Assembly (NCBI GenBank): GCA_001695595.3
Contig: MBPM02000112.1
Span: 121,327-185,326, forward strand
DNA from: Plasmopara viticola
Taxonomy: Eukaryota > Oomycota > Peronosporomycetes > Peronosporales > Peronosporaceae
DNA: 64,000 bases
Direction of reading: 5' to 3'
A model generated the notes under the pieces. The model made no database searches. It was not told the origin of the DNA and was given only the letters and a program-made list of their open reading frames with translations. Shown in pieces: positions 22,859-33,479 of the stretch. Position 1 is the stretch's first letter, and every line of letters starts with the position of its first letter. Made by a program: the position numbers and the translations under genes.

Positions 22859-23214
22859 TCTCTTATAATTGTATTGTATTGTATTGTATTACGTTATCGC
22901 GTTGCCAAGTTATGCACGTGCTAGGCTCAGTCTGGCTAGTCCACGGCATAGAGTGGTAGCCGCATACGTCGGGTCTCGTTCGGCGGGCAGTGCAGCCAGC
23001 ACCGAGGCCGTGGGGGTCTTCCATTATTTTGTGTAGTTCTGACTTGGTGAGAGCCCAGGTGGCGCCCTGGTGCTCGAGACCGTCGCGTCGAGGGTGAGAC
23101 TCGTTAGAGACCTGCAGATGCCCCAGATCACCTGCCCAAAGCGCGCGAGCATTTAGCCCCCGCGCTTGGAAGGAGGGCGTCATCCCAACCTTTTCCGAAA
23201 ATCTCTTATAATTG
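22859..23214 (-). mobile_element. Short LINE-derived non-autonomous element (copy E)
   Basis: The body is 22872-23201, reverse orientation, flanked by the 13-bp direct repeat TCTCTTATAATTG (22859-22871 and 23202-23214). It has four tandem ATTGT-type tail units. The whole element reads as one uninterrupted 106-codon frame across both internal junctions, which probably reflects in-frame deletions from the parent. It lies about 320 bp upstream of the ATP synthase OSCP gene. Confidence 0.9.
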
Positions 23215-23530
23215 CTTTATTTTATTCGTTGATTACAGTAATTCTTCAGCTAGTTGTTTGATGTCTTAAGTACACTAAAGTAGGCATTAAGTGACATTAT
23301 CTAGCTGCTTTTGGAGCCGCACGTCCGGGGCAAAGAGAGCGAATAAAATCACTCGGGACCAAGGTAAAGGACGATTGTAGTCTAGCGTGAGGACAGAAGT
23401 CCACCAATGATCTAAATTCCCTCTTTGCAATGGAGTTTAGATTCCTGTGCGCGGTGCCATCTAACATAAATACAATAGGTGTCAATTGATCCTGAATTAA
23501 TATGTTGCTTTGCCTCTACCGATTGACAGG
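23215..23530. other. Upstream region of the OSCP gene
   Basis: Spacer between retroelement copy E and OSCP. The stretch CCTCTACCGATTGACAG immediately before the ATG looks like a 3' splice site, so a 5' untranslated intron is possible, but no donor could be fixed. Confidence 0.35.
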
Positions 23531-24226
23531 ATGCTTTCCTCGACAATTAAAAACTCGGTGCGCACGACCGGAGTGCCTATTGCGCTAACGCGTGGCTTGG
23601 CGGCTGCCACAACATCCACGAAGGAGATCGAAGAAATTGGCGGCTTCGGCAAAATGACTCAGCCAAAGCTGCAGCTCTTCGGTCTGCACGCCCGTTATGC
23701 GAATGCTTTATACAGCGTGGCGGCCAAGCAAAACCAGCTCGAGTCTGTTGAAAAGGAGCTTTTAACTCTCGAAGAGACCATTACTAAGGAGCCTGACTTT
23801 GCCTCATTTCTGCATGACCCCACGATTGCCCGTGCCTCTAAAAAGGAGGATATTGCCAAGGTCATGGAGAAAGCCAAATTTTCCAAACCCGTTGCTGGTC
23901 TCTTCGAGGTGCTTGCTGAAAATGGCCGTCTACCGGACGCTGTAGGGGTCATCACTGCCTTTAAGAAACTCATGGGCGCCTATCGTGGTGAAGTGCAGGC
24001 CAAGGTTACGTCAGCTGATCCGCTAACCAAAGCCCAGCTGGACCAGGTAAAGAAGGCACTCGGAGCTCGTGTGGAGAAGAACGAAAAGTTGCTGCTGGAG
24101 ACGGTAGTGGATCCGGCGATTCTTGGTGGCCTCAAGGTGCAGATCGGCAATTACTTCATTGATCTATCGCTCGCCACCAAGATCGAGAAGATCAACACAT
24201 TGCTAGCCAATTCGAGTCAGTCGTAA
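23531..24226 (+). CDS. Mitochondrial ATP synthase OSCP (delta-type) subunit
   Basis: A 231-residue protein, the usual length for the oligomycin-sensitivity-conferring subunit. OSCP links the F1 head to the peripheral stalk of the mitochondrial ATP synthase. The first ~40 residues are rich in S, T, R and A with few acids, as in a mitochondrial targeting peptide. The N-domain starts at LFGLHARYANALYSVA (49-64). The C-terminal signature VVDPAILGGLKVQIGNYFID spans about 192-211, with the conserved D-P-x-x-x-G-G and the terminal D-L-S. I chose the ATG at 23531, since the frame upstream has only a TTG start. It converges with the Rab gene 378 bp downstream. Single exon. Confidence 0.96.
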   Translation: MLSSTIKNSVRTTGVPIALTRGLAAATTSTKEIEEIGGFGKMTQPKLQLFGLHARYANALYSVAAKQNQLESVEKELLTLEETITKEPDFASFLHDPTIARASKKEDIAKVMEKAKFSKPVAGLFEVLAENGRLPDAVGVITAFKKLMGAYRGEVQAKVTSADPLTKAQLDQVKKALGARVEKNEKLLLETVVDPAILGGLKVQIGNYFIDLSLATKIEKINTLLANSSQS

Positions 24227-24603
24227 GCTGCTTCTCTGAGCAGTCGGAAATTAGCGGATAACGTCAAATTTTTTGACGAAGTTTACATTGCTACAGATTT
24301 GCACAGAATTCACGAGTAATCGAAAAACTTACAAAAGCTGTCATTTTGTTTTTAAGTGTGTCTGAGTCGTGTGATTGAGTAGGTAAATTTGAAATTCAAG
24401 CGCAGCAGCAGTACTTATAAAAAAAGCCGATTCATGACAATGTGAAGAAAATATGTAAAACATTCTGGCGTCAAATTTCCAGCGAGCGATTTTGTTGACT
24501 TTTTGATTTGATTGTCGTAGGGGTGCTATACTAAAATTCTCGTCCTTCTCCTTTTTGATTGTCGCTCCATGCGGCATCTATATCCTGCTGGCCAGCTAAT
24601 TAA
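24227..24603. other. Shared 3' region of OSCP and Rab genes
   Basis: The two genes converge on this 377-bp AT-rich spacer. It should hold both polyadenylation regions. No repeat or RNA seen. Confidence 0.5.
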
Positions 24604-25357
24604 TCAACAACATCCACCTTTGGATGCCTTGTTTCCTGCAGCATTGTTTTGGCTCAAGATAATACTACTTTGACTGCCATAGCCATGCGATCCCATGCCT
24701 GTCGTGCTTCCTACTTTGTCTCCACCACGGCCTCGAGTCCGCTGCTCGTTGTCGTGCTTTTTCAAAAGCTGCACCGCCAAAGTTTCGAAAAGCGATTGCA
24801 CTCCTTCACCTGTTTTAGCGCTTGTGCGGAAGACTAGCGCGCCAATTTCATTCGCAAATTGTTGGGCCTTGGAAAAGTCAAAGTTGGACAGCATGTCGCT
24901 CTTGTTGCCCACTACTGCCAACACAATGTCTTCATTTAAATGATGCTGTAAATCTAATAGCCACCAAGTATAACAAGTGTCAGTCCTGCAAGATCTATGA
25001 CCACAGATTTAGTATACACCACTGCACCGAACCATGCAGCCACTCTTTGATCTTCTCAAAGCTGGCCTCGCTCTGGAGGTCAAAGACCAGGATGGCCGCT
25101 TTAGCGTTGCGATAGTACATTGGCGCCATGGAGCGAAAGCGCTCTTGACCAGCCGTGTCCCAAATTTGAAGCGTCAGCTTTCTCCGTGCGCCCGTGTCAT
25201 CTCCAACGATCACACGCTTCTGCAAGAATGAGGCCCCGATGGTGGCTGACGTGGGTGTGGAAAAGCTGCCGTGGCAGTAGCGCATTGTGATGGACGTCTT
25301 GCCCACGTCTGTAGGGCCAATGATCACCAGCTTGCGGTCAAGCCCCACGTCTTCCAT
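24604..25357 (-). CDS. Rab5/Rab22-like small GTPase, one intron
   Basis: Two exons, 25357-25033 and 24953-24604, give 224 residues. The 79-bp intron (25032-24954) has ends GTTCGG and TTAG and a CTGAC branch-like site. The splice gives EWLHDLQHHLNEDIV, which has the right spacing for a Rab. All G motifs are present: G14-PTDVGKT (P-loop), T39-IGASF (switch I), W66-DTAGQE (switch II, catalytic Q71), N125-K-S-D, T152-S-A-K. The protein ends KGGCC, a double-cysteine geranylgeranylation site. RSMAPMYYR points to the Rab5/21/22/31 group, which acts in endosomal traffic. The ATG at 25357 is used because the upstream frame opens only on TTG. GCGCTCACTCCAAAG, about 45-60 bp upstream, could be an initiator. 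Confidence 0.93.
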
Positions 25358-28227
25358 TCGATCAAGGCTGTATGCGATAGAAATGGCCTCTTTGGAGTGA
25401 GCGCAGCCCACTAGACGCAACTAGAAAGATGCAATGGTTGTTGACTTAACGGGCGATAATAGTACAGGGTTTGGGAATATCGATTAAATACAAAGTCCCT
25501 GTGTAGGAGAAAAGACTGCAAGGGTTACAACAATAACCTGACAACCTGACAAAGCTTATGTGATAAGATCTCGATTTGATAGGTTTCGGATATGCAATAG
25601 TACTGAGTTTTTTAATAGTAAAAAATAGATGCCCATGACACAAACCGGGCAAAGAAGGAATCGGGCCGAATGCTACTTATCCCGACAGACTAATGCTCTC
25701 CACTCCGGCTTTCTCTGAGCCAACTACGGTGACAGCAAGCAGTCACGCTCGCCACCACCATGCTACTGTGCCCCCCTGACCAATGACGGCACCTAAAACA
25801 ATCGTATTCACGTTTGAGGTGTCGTCGCACTCGTACAAAGTCATTGCAATTTGACTGGCACTGAGCAAAAAGCATACTTTGCATTTATAATCTTTTGCGA
25901 AATTGCATTGAAATTGGACGAAAAATAAAAAATGAGAGCAAAAGCAGACTTGTGCGTTTTTTGGGGTCACTACGCTTCGTTGCTGGCCATCGTCACTTTT
26001 CTACTGCCCTCACCAAGCTTAATCCGTGTCGTCACAACGCGAAAATCGCAGCCGTTATCACACTGGCTGTACAGACATTAATGTCTTACACGCAGACGTC
26101 AACCAAGATCAAGACCGTAACATATTTTCTTCAAGCACTTGGTCAAGTAGAGTTTGACACACTCAAATAGAGTTGTTGAGGATAGCATTCAACCCGAAAC
26201 AAAACCTGAGCGCAGACAGAAGAAAGTCGGCAAATTTACAAGGATTCCCGTCTGAATTACGTACAGTATCGCTTTTGTAATTACCGGCAACTTCGGTTTT
26301 GCCTGGTATGCCGTACCGTACAAATAAAGTTTCTTATTTTCGCACCGCCCTGACCGTACTATAAACTTCGGTTGGTAGACATTTGCCTACTTCTGAGGCT
26401 TTGTTGGGATAAGTATTCACCACTAAGTGTGTAAAGATTACAGGAAGTGTGACGACGATAGCACTATCTTCGATATAGTTGGACAATTGTCGTCAACTAT
26501 TTTGCTATTATCGTGCCTTTCTGGTGCTTATATTAACCTCAACATAACGCTGAGAGGATTTACTAATAAATGTATTCACCTCACAAGCTAACCTAGGGAT
26601 TATTATAATTCAGAAAAATAAATGCTGATCAAGTTATTAAAAGAAACTATAAATATCTCAAGGCACTTAAGTACATGAAAATGGTTACCCAAAATTTTTA
26701 AGATTAAACAGCTTACTACGGGGAGACCAAGGGTAAAAAGCAGCCAAAATGATTCATAAAGGAAAGTATCCGAAGGCACCAAAATTAGCTTTTAAGGCTG
26801 TGAAAATTGCTAATGTAGAATAGTGATAAGAAAAATAAAAATGAGACCTAAGGGGTGCTGGATCGAACGAAGCTTGAAGGCACATTGCACGTTCGTCTGT
26901 GCGTCAGCCTCATCGAAAGGTGTACCCGCCGCGAAAAAATCTAAAATTACAGCGTTATTAGAGACTTAGCCACTCCATTAGCATTTATCTTTTGTCAACC
27001 GGGTGGTAACTATATAAGAGTCTGATCTTGATGTCAAAATCGATGTGATTGTACACCATAATTGTCGGAATTTTGGGATCGCTGATAAGAAGCTTTTCAA
27101 GGAGGTTCTTGCGATTGCTCACGTTCAGTACGGTTTCCAATATCGACTCTAGGATCTGTTAAAAAGTGTATATGACAAGCTCAATGGTGAGTCGAAGATT
27201 GGGAATGCCAGTCTTTAAAATAATCTAGCAGCTAAAACTGGTAAGTGAGGATATGTACTCTAATCGTTTAAATTTGGGCTTCTACCTCAAGAATTATATT
27301 GTACATTTGAAAAGAAATGTCATATCCGAATCTTTTAAATGTTTTTAGCTCAAGCGGTGGCTGACAACACTAATCTCAGCGTAGCTGAGCTACAAGCCAT
27401 CATAACAACTATCATCATTCGTTTTCGTCCTTCGCTATATGGGCTATTAATTTTTGACAAATAGTTTACGAAAGCTAAGGCATTAGTTCCGACGGAGGGT
27501 GGTCGCGTGTGAGCATATCACACATAAAAACATGAAGACTTTATCTGTCTAAGCAACATCAGATCTAAAATATCTATTTGCCGCTTCGCTACTTTTTCTT
27601 CGAGATATATTTTCGTTATCGCATCTTTACCCGTCTTTGCGTCTCTAATGGAGACAAATGCACTGTATCCGAAAGCTACAATCAAATTGGCGTGCATGAT
27701 TGTTGACTGTATTACCTGACTCGGCTCATCCTTAGTTAAACTAAATTTAAATCCTACACTTGGTATACGACCCAAATTATATTGCTACCAGCGATATGTT
27801 TTTGACATAAGTTCGAAACTTAAAGGACAACAATCGGCTTTGAATTTTATTTTTCATACGGCGCTCTGAGTCGTTATGATTAAGGTGGGTGTATGTTTAC
27901 AAAAGGGTTTGATGAGCCCGTGCAGCGTCTCCGGGCGGCTCACGACCAGCCAATTCAATAATCAGCATAGTCGCTTGCTCCGAAATGCATGTTTAGAAGC
28001 TATTCAGTATTAATGCGTGCCCATACTTAACACCTTTTAAAATTTAATGACCTCAGCTCCAAGCGCTCAATCCTCATTATTTCGTATTAAATAAGCGATG
28101 TTGTAATTAATCTATCTGTAGAATTATTTCATGTTGTATGCAGCAATCGTAACTTTATTAACGCCAAATTTCGTTTTGGTAGCCGAGGGTCTTCGTCTCT
28201 TTAATATGAATGCGATAGAAGTCACGA
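25358..28227. other. 2.9-kb gene-poor stretch
   Basis: No supported gene. The minus strand at about 25690-25880 reads ECDDTSNVNTIVLGAVIGQG and looks protein-like, but it breaks frame quickly and has no recognised family. Frames at 27518-27775 (-) and around 27060-27460 (+) are similar: plausible composition, broken, unidentified. These may be decayed genes. Confidence 0.4.
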
Positions 28228-28293
28228 ATCAGGTTGGTTTTGGTAGGCTGAGTCAAGTATAAACTTGACTCAGCCTACCAAAACCAACCTGAT
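28228..28293. repeat. Perfect hairpin, 31-bp arms, 4-base loop
   Basis: Positions 28228-28258 and 28263-28293 are exact reverse complements, separated by ATAA. The arms include GGTTGGTTTTGGTAGGCTGA and are of mixed composition, so chance can be excluded. A perfect match means a recent origin or selection. There are no transposon-like flanks that I can see. It could be a small-RNA precursor, a foldback element, or a template-switch product (possibly of assembly). Confidence 0.95.
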
Positions 28294-29059
28294 AAGAGAA
28301 CTTGATCCTTACCACTAGAATTTTTGATCGGATTCAGACATACAAAACTACATCGCAATTATTATCGAGACGTTTGATGCGTTCGCGAGGGGCAATCTGG
28401 TTGTTATTCTACAACCGTCGGCCACTCACTATCGCCAAGGCTGTACAGGAGATGTGTCCTCCAAAACTGCTACATAGTATGTAATAAGACCAAGTTGATA
28501 TACTGATACTTTGCTATCTGTTTCTGACCGACATATGGTCAATTTACTGACTGTTTTAAATTGTTCCTCCCTCCTGTATGGAGAGGCGCACTCGGTAACA
28601 TTGTTCCTGGGTGCCGTCGTAAGAATGTCCATTGTTTGTCTTATTTCGTATATATTACACGTTTGTTGGTGCTCTTGTTGGATTGAACAGGCATATTAAA
28701 TACCGAAAGCGTAAGAGTACAACTACAACCCGGGTAAACAAGACTAGATCTAGTAATCTAGAAATACTCAATCGTAGGCGTAAAATGGATGTCAAATTCT
28801 GACATTGGCCCAGCTGACGCGATGCTTGCTTAATTACCGCGAGCCAAAAATTTCGCTTATAATCTGATGTTTCCAGATTTTAAAATGAGTACTAAATGAG
28901 AGTGCTAATTTTTTATGAGCTAAGCACCGTTGCTGCTTGAAGCTACGCCAGACAATGCTACTAATATCACGTTTATTTTCACTCTATGATGTTTCTTCAA
29001 CAGCTCTGAGCTAGAATTAATAGAATTAAGATTAAGCGGTGTCGCTCTTATCGTCTGAT
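28294..29059. other. Intergenic stretch, nothing recognised
   Basis: Opposing short open frames (28429-28632 on -, 28511-28699 on +) are unsupported. Confidence 0.45.
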
Positions 29060-29925
29060 TTTTTGGTTAAAAAGTCGTAGGGCAAGTTAGTGTAAGTACT
29101 CGAGTTTACGCAGAATCAGAGTATCAATCCGGGAACCTCTTGTGCACAGCGAGAGATGTTCAATTCATGCGAGTGACGTTTTCGTTTCAAAATTTACGGG
29201 CGATGAAACATCATTCACCATCACTCACTGAATGGTAAACAGACCGCACAAACACTTATCCAGATTGTTGCGTGATGATGAATCTTGCATAAATCAAGTA
29301 GAAGGTATTGCTGAGCCAGAAAAGATTATCCTGCTTCGCCTTGTTTGTGCAACACATCAGCGGATCAAAGTTAATAGCGGCCGATCAACGACGACAACAA
29401 ATGATAAAGCAGGCACTTCTTTGATATGTTCTGTTAGTGTTTTGCCAAGGAAATTGGGAGTACAAGGGCAAGCCGTTTCTGAGACTGGTGTCTACAGTTA
29501 GGATGTAATATCATATTAAAGACAATGAAAGACAAAGCGATTTCAAAAAGAAAATCTCACAAGTGAAAGGTTTGATGGAAGCAGAAAAAGATATCACTTG
29601 ATGTCGGCGAATTTTGAAGACAGGCTTCGATGTGCACTTTGGGAAATCGCTGATGTCAACCACAGTCAGCGTCTTTAAAAGGGATTTGGAAGCGAAATGT
29701 CAGGCCATATCTGGAGCTGGCGTCTACGGGTTGGATACAACGTCATATTAAGCACATAAAAATACACAAATAAAGAAAGACCTAAATGACTTTCAAAAGT
29801 ATCAATCGAAGTAGAAAAAGATGTTATTGAATGTCGGCAGATTTCGAAGACAGGCTACGATGTGTACATTTGGGAAAGTGCTGATGCCAATCATTATATT
29901 AAAATCAAGCCATCGAGATAGATTT
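29060..29925 (+). repeat. Diverged dispersed copies of the 569-bp satellite unit
   Basis: Three successive partial units can be aligned with the array that starts at 43.4 kb. The first (about 29100-29510) shares GCGAGAGATGT, CACTGAATGGT, AAAGC-GGCACTTCT-like blocks and AAGGGCAAGCC. The second (about 29570-29752) jumps from the TGTGCAC...GAAAT block straight to the CAGTCAGCGT...GCCATATCTG block and so lacks about 420 bp of the monomer. The third (about 29810-29895) is almost identical to array copies around TCGGCAGATTTCGAAGACAG. In the first two units reading frames are more continuous than in the array, for example 29232-29501 and the VSVFKRDLEAKCQAISGAG stretch near 29650-29710. Confidence 0.85.
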
Positions 29926-32900
29926 AGTAATTATACCTGAACAAATAAGATTGCATGTGCCATTCAGGGTTAGGTACTACCGCTTGAGTCATCCTTTTGT
30001 AATATTAAAAAAAAGTTGTTTTGGATTGAAAGTGATCTCAGGGAACTTACATGATAGAATGTCATGACTTGTCTTTTCGGCGTTTGAAGTCAGCCTACTA
30101 CATGGGAGCGCTCCGACACCGCTGATATTTTCACCTGTCCCAGTATTTGATGCGATTGCTGGCGTTGCATTTCCTTGTGTAGATTTGTTAATATGTATAT
30201 CCGACGCAAGTCAACATATAGAAATTGCTCATACGGATACGTCATTATTCTGCTGGCTTCTAGCGTCATACAGAAAGCTAAGATGAAAATCGGACATTGA
30301 CATTTTTTAAGAAAATGGTTGTTGGCATGGTAAACCATAAACTCGTTCTGCCTGACGCATTTAGGCATCGCGATAACAAAAGCACTGTTTCAGATTGTGC
30401 CGCTTTCTTGCCAAAAAAGCTTGAGGCTTCATTGGTGAAAGATTATCAGGTTTCGGTATCAAATAAATGTTTAAGACGATTAGTTTTGGTTGGTAATTAT
30501 AGTCTATGTTTGTTCAATCTTGAGCATATATCTCTTGTGTTTGCTCAACTAGCGATCGTAGCACGTCTCCTGGAGGGTGCACCAAAGGACTATAACAAAA
30601 ATTCTTGCTGATCTTGTGCATCGATACGTCGCCAGATACTTTTTATTAGCGAGACGCTATTGCTGTATGACAAGAAACAAAATTATTGGAAACTAGTCAA
30701 ATTTTAATCTATTTATTTGTGTGTCACATTTAGCCTTATCTTTGATTGCTTTTTTCACTTAATTTTCTTACATCTCCTAAAAGTGTTGCCTTTTTTTTAA
30801 CCAGTATCGTTCGGCTAATGGTGTTATTTTGATTTGAGCAATAGGACACAGGATGAACCGCAATAGCTCATACGTTTCTTGGTATTACACTTGATTTTAC
30901 CTTCCGATTCCATAGTTTGTAGATGCTGCTTCTCTCACTAAATCGATTATTGCAATGCGGACAGCCGTTTAGTCTCCACATTCGATCGTCGTAGCAATGG
31001 CAATATCAATCTTTTCTTTGAAAATGGGTGCGTGATTTTAAATAGAGCCAAAGATATCATCGAGATGAGGCTGGAAGCCACAATGAAATCATGATCGGAT
31101 GTGATAGACTCGACAAGCTCGATTAATCAATTTTGAGAAGTTTGTTACAGGTCATATGGATACTAGCGATGTCTAAAACGCACATTTTTTGCCAATTTCA
31201 TGATTAAAGCTCGCAAAAAGTGATTTGGAGACTTAGGTCTCCTATGGTAAGTAATAATATTTCGGTATCAACATTCGTACCAAAATAATGTTATTACAAT
31301 TACTACTGCGGCAAAGCTGCATATAAGCGAGGGCATTTTCTCGGTTGGCGACGTAACATCATGGTACCTTCTACGGTCCACCGCTGCAAACCGCTTGTGT
31401 GTGACACTGAAGTGTGGCAACCGGAACGGAATCGACTCGATGTCTCTTAAGCTGGACAGTGAGACTGTTCCTCTAATGGTTAACGACAAGCTCTAAAACA
31501 TTAGTTTCGAGCTTAACCGGAATACATTGAAAGCGTGGTGCAGAGATTTTGTATGCGCCAATGCTGCTTAATCTATTTTGTATAACCCGTAAACAAATTT
31601 GCTATATAAGGATTGATACTAAAATGATGTAACTTTCCTTTATCGTTCCCTATTATAATTCCATTAGGCGGTGCTACGATTACTTATGATATCTTGCTAA
31701 GCGTTTTTTTGTCTAATTATTTACGGCTGTAACGGAAGTCACCTTCATCTGGCCTTCGATCGGCTTTTGATGCGGCGCTGCAACTGCTAGTGGAATCATG
31801 GGAAAGCGAGTTTACATGCTTAAAACTGAACTTGTTGATCTTCATCTTTAGACGCTTGATCGAACGGCTAAATTTCAGATTCGGCTTCGATTCTACGTCA
31901 ATTGAGTCTTGCCCGTTGCTACTTTGTTTCCAGTAAGGTTATGTCACTGGCAAGTACCATGCTTGCATCCGGTAATGTCTGCCCCGTTATTGTTGCCAGT
32001 AACTCCATGGAAGGTGCACTCACTACAGCGACTGGACTTAGCATTGCTTGGGGATCGGTCGTCAATTTACTCTAGCCCACCATTAATGGAATATATAGGC
32101 TTTCCATCACTGCTCGTATGTACGTCCTGTTTGATTTTCTTGGGAATTCTCAAGTCATTATTCCAAAGCCTTTCAAAACAGTTCTCTTCGATGATTGTCA
32201 AGCTTAATTTTCTGCCAACGCGTTCGCACGGGCTAGCAATTAATGCCTTATTTGATGTACAGCTACTTTGTTGAAAGAGCGCTACACATTTCATTTCTCG
32301 TCGATCCGCTGAACAGATTGTTACTTTTGCTTCTGCAGCTGTACATAATCTTCAAAACTTAATAAATTTGTCGCCATAAACGCTCCACTTCTGTAGTTTG
32401 AATTAATACTGCAACTTAAAGCTTCGATATCAGTTATGACTATGACTTCCAGTGAGGTTTCTTACACTGCTTTGATTCACAGTGTTCGGTCCCCAAGCTT
32501 TTAACTGTCAGACGTGATTGCTAATGAATTGCCTTCCAATTAATGATATCAGTTGTCAAACTAAACATGATGTACATCAAGCCATTCAGATTTATGAACT
32601 AGCGCAGTATGTCAGGGTACAAACATGCCTGTAAAGGCTTTAAAATGTGGAATTGTAAAACCGAGCAAAACATGATTTATTAGTGATCAGCTAAACATAG
32701 AAGATGCGCCTTAAGCCTTAAAATACGAGGTGTCGCATTTACATTTGTCACGAGCATTTTGTCATTTTTGATGGCTACGTTTGTATCTAGCTTCAACGCG
32801 AGCCATATCCAATTTTTGTCTACCTTTCTCCGGATGCAACACTATAGCATTGGCGTCCAGATTTTTCTTACGAGCTCTATGCCTTTGAGTACAAATTTCA

Positions 32901-33302
32901 ACACATTTACACTGTATCATCTTTGATAAAAAATTTCTTCTGCTATGCCATTTCCTCTACAATTCAATATGCTTTTATTTTGTAAACACAATGCAAATCG
33001 TTTACGCCAAAATCGATCGAGATTCTGTCACTTGCAAGTTACGTGCTCAAAAATCAACTTAACTCGATTTTTCTTGACAATATGATATTCGCTGAAATTA
33101 TAGTTGATAGAGTAAGCTCATTGTTTTATCTAATACATTTTTGGTGCTTACGCTGCTATCTTCAGTGTCCTAGTGGCATTACCCACACAATCGCCTTCAC
33201 GATATCGATCTTTATATGGAACAATTGAGTCTTATACGAGTCATCATAGCTAAAAAAATGAAAAGGCGAAAGACCTCGTTTTCCTTATTAAATTTTAATT
33301 AA
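29926..33302. other. 3.4-kb gene-poor stretch
   Basis: No supported gene. A plus-strand frame at 30297-30611 (104 codons) is unidentified. Around 31730-32330 several short plus-strand frames read protein-like (for example ALTTATGLSIAWGSVVNL followed by a stop, then RMYVLFDFLGNSQVIIPKPF) and are interrupted by stops and frame changes. That looks like a decayed gene or transposon ORF I cannot name. The rest is AT-rich. Confidence 0.4.
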
Positions 33303-33479
33303 GGGGGCCGCTAACAAGCCTCTCCTTTTCGTTAGCTAGCCCCTCCCCTTTATGCAGTACCCCTTATGATCTATGATTGGCTAGAGCGAACACCATTGGG
33401 TTGGAAGGCTCTGTAGGATCGCAATGCAAATAGACTTTGCCTACTTTCACCTCATCATCATTCTTCCATTCCTTCAGCT
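33303..33479 (+). repeat. Possible MULE terminal region
   Basis: A GC-rich block beginning GGGGGCCGCTAAC sits 180 bp upstream of the broken MULE transposase, where a terminal inverted repeat would be expected. It resembles 3178-3300. I could not find the matching inverted end downstream, so the element boundary on the right is unknown. Confidence 0.35.
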
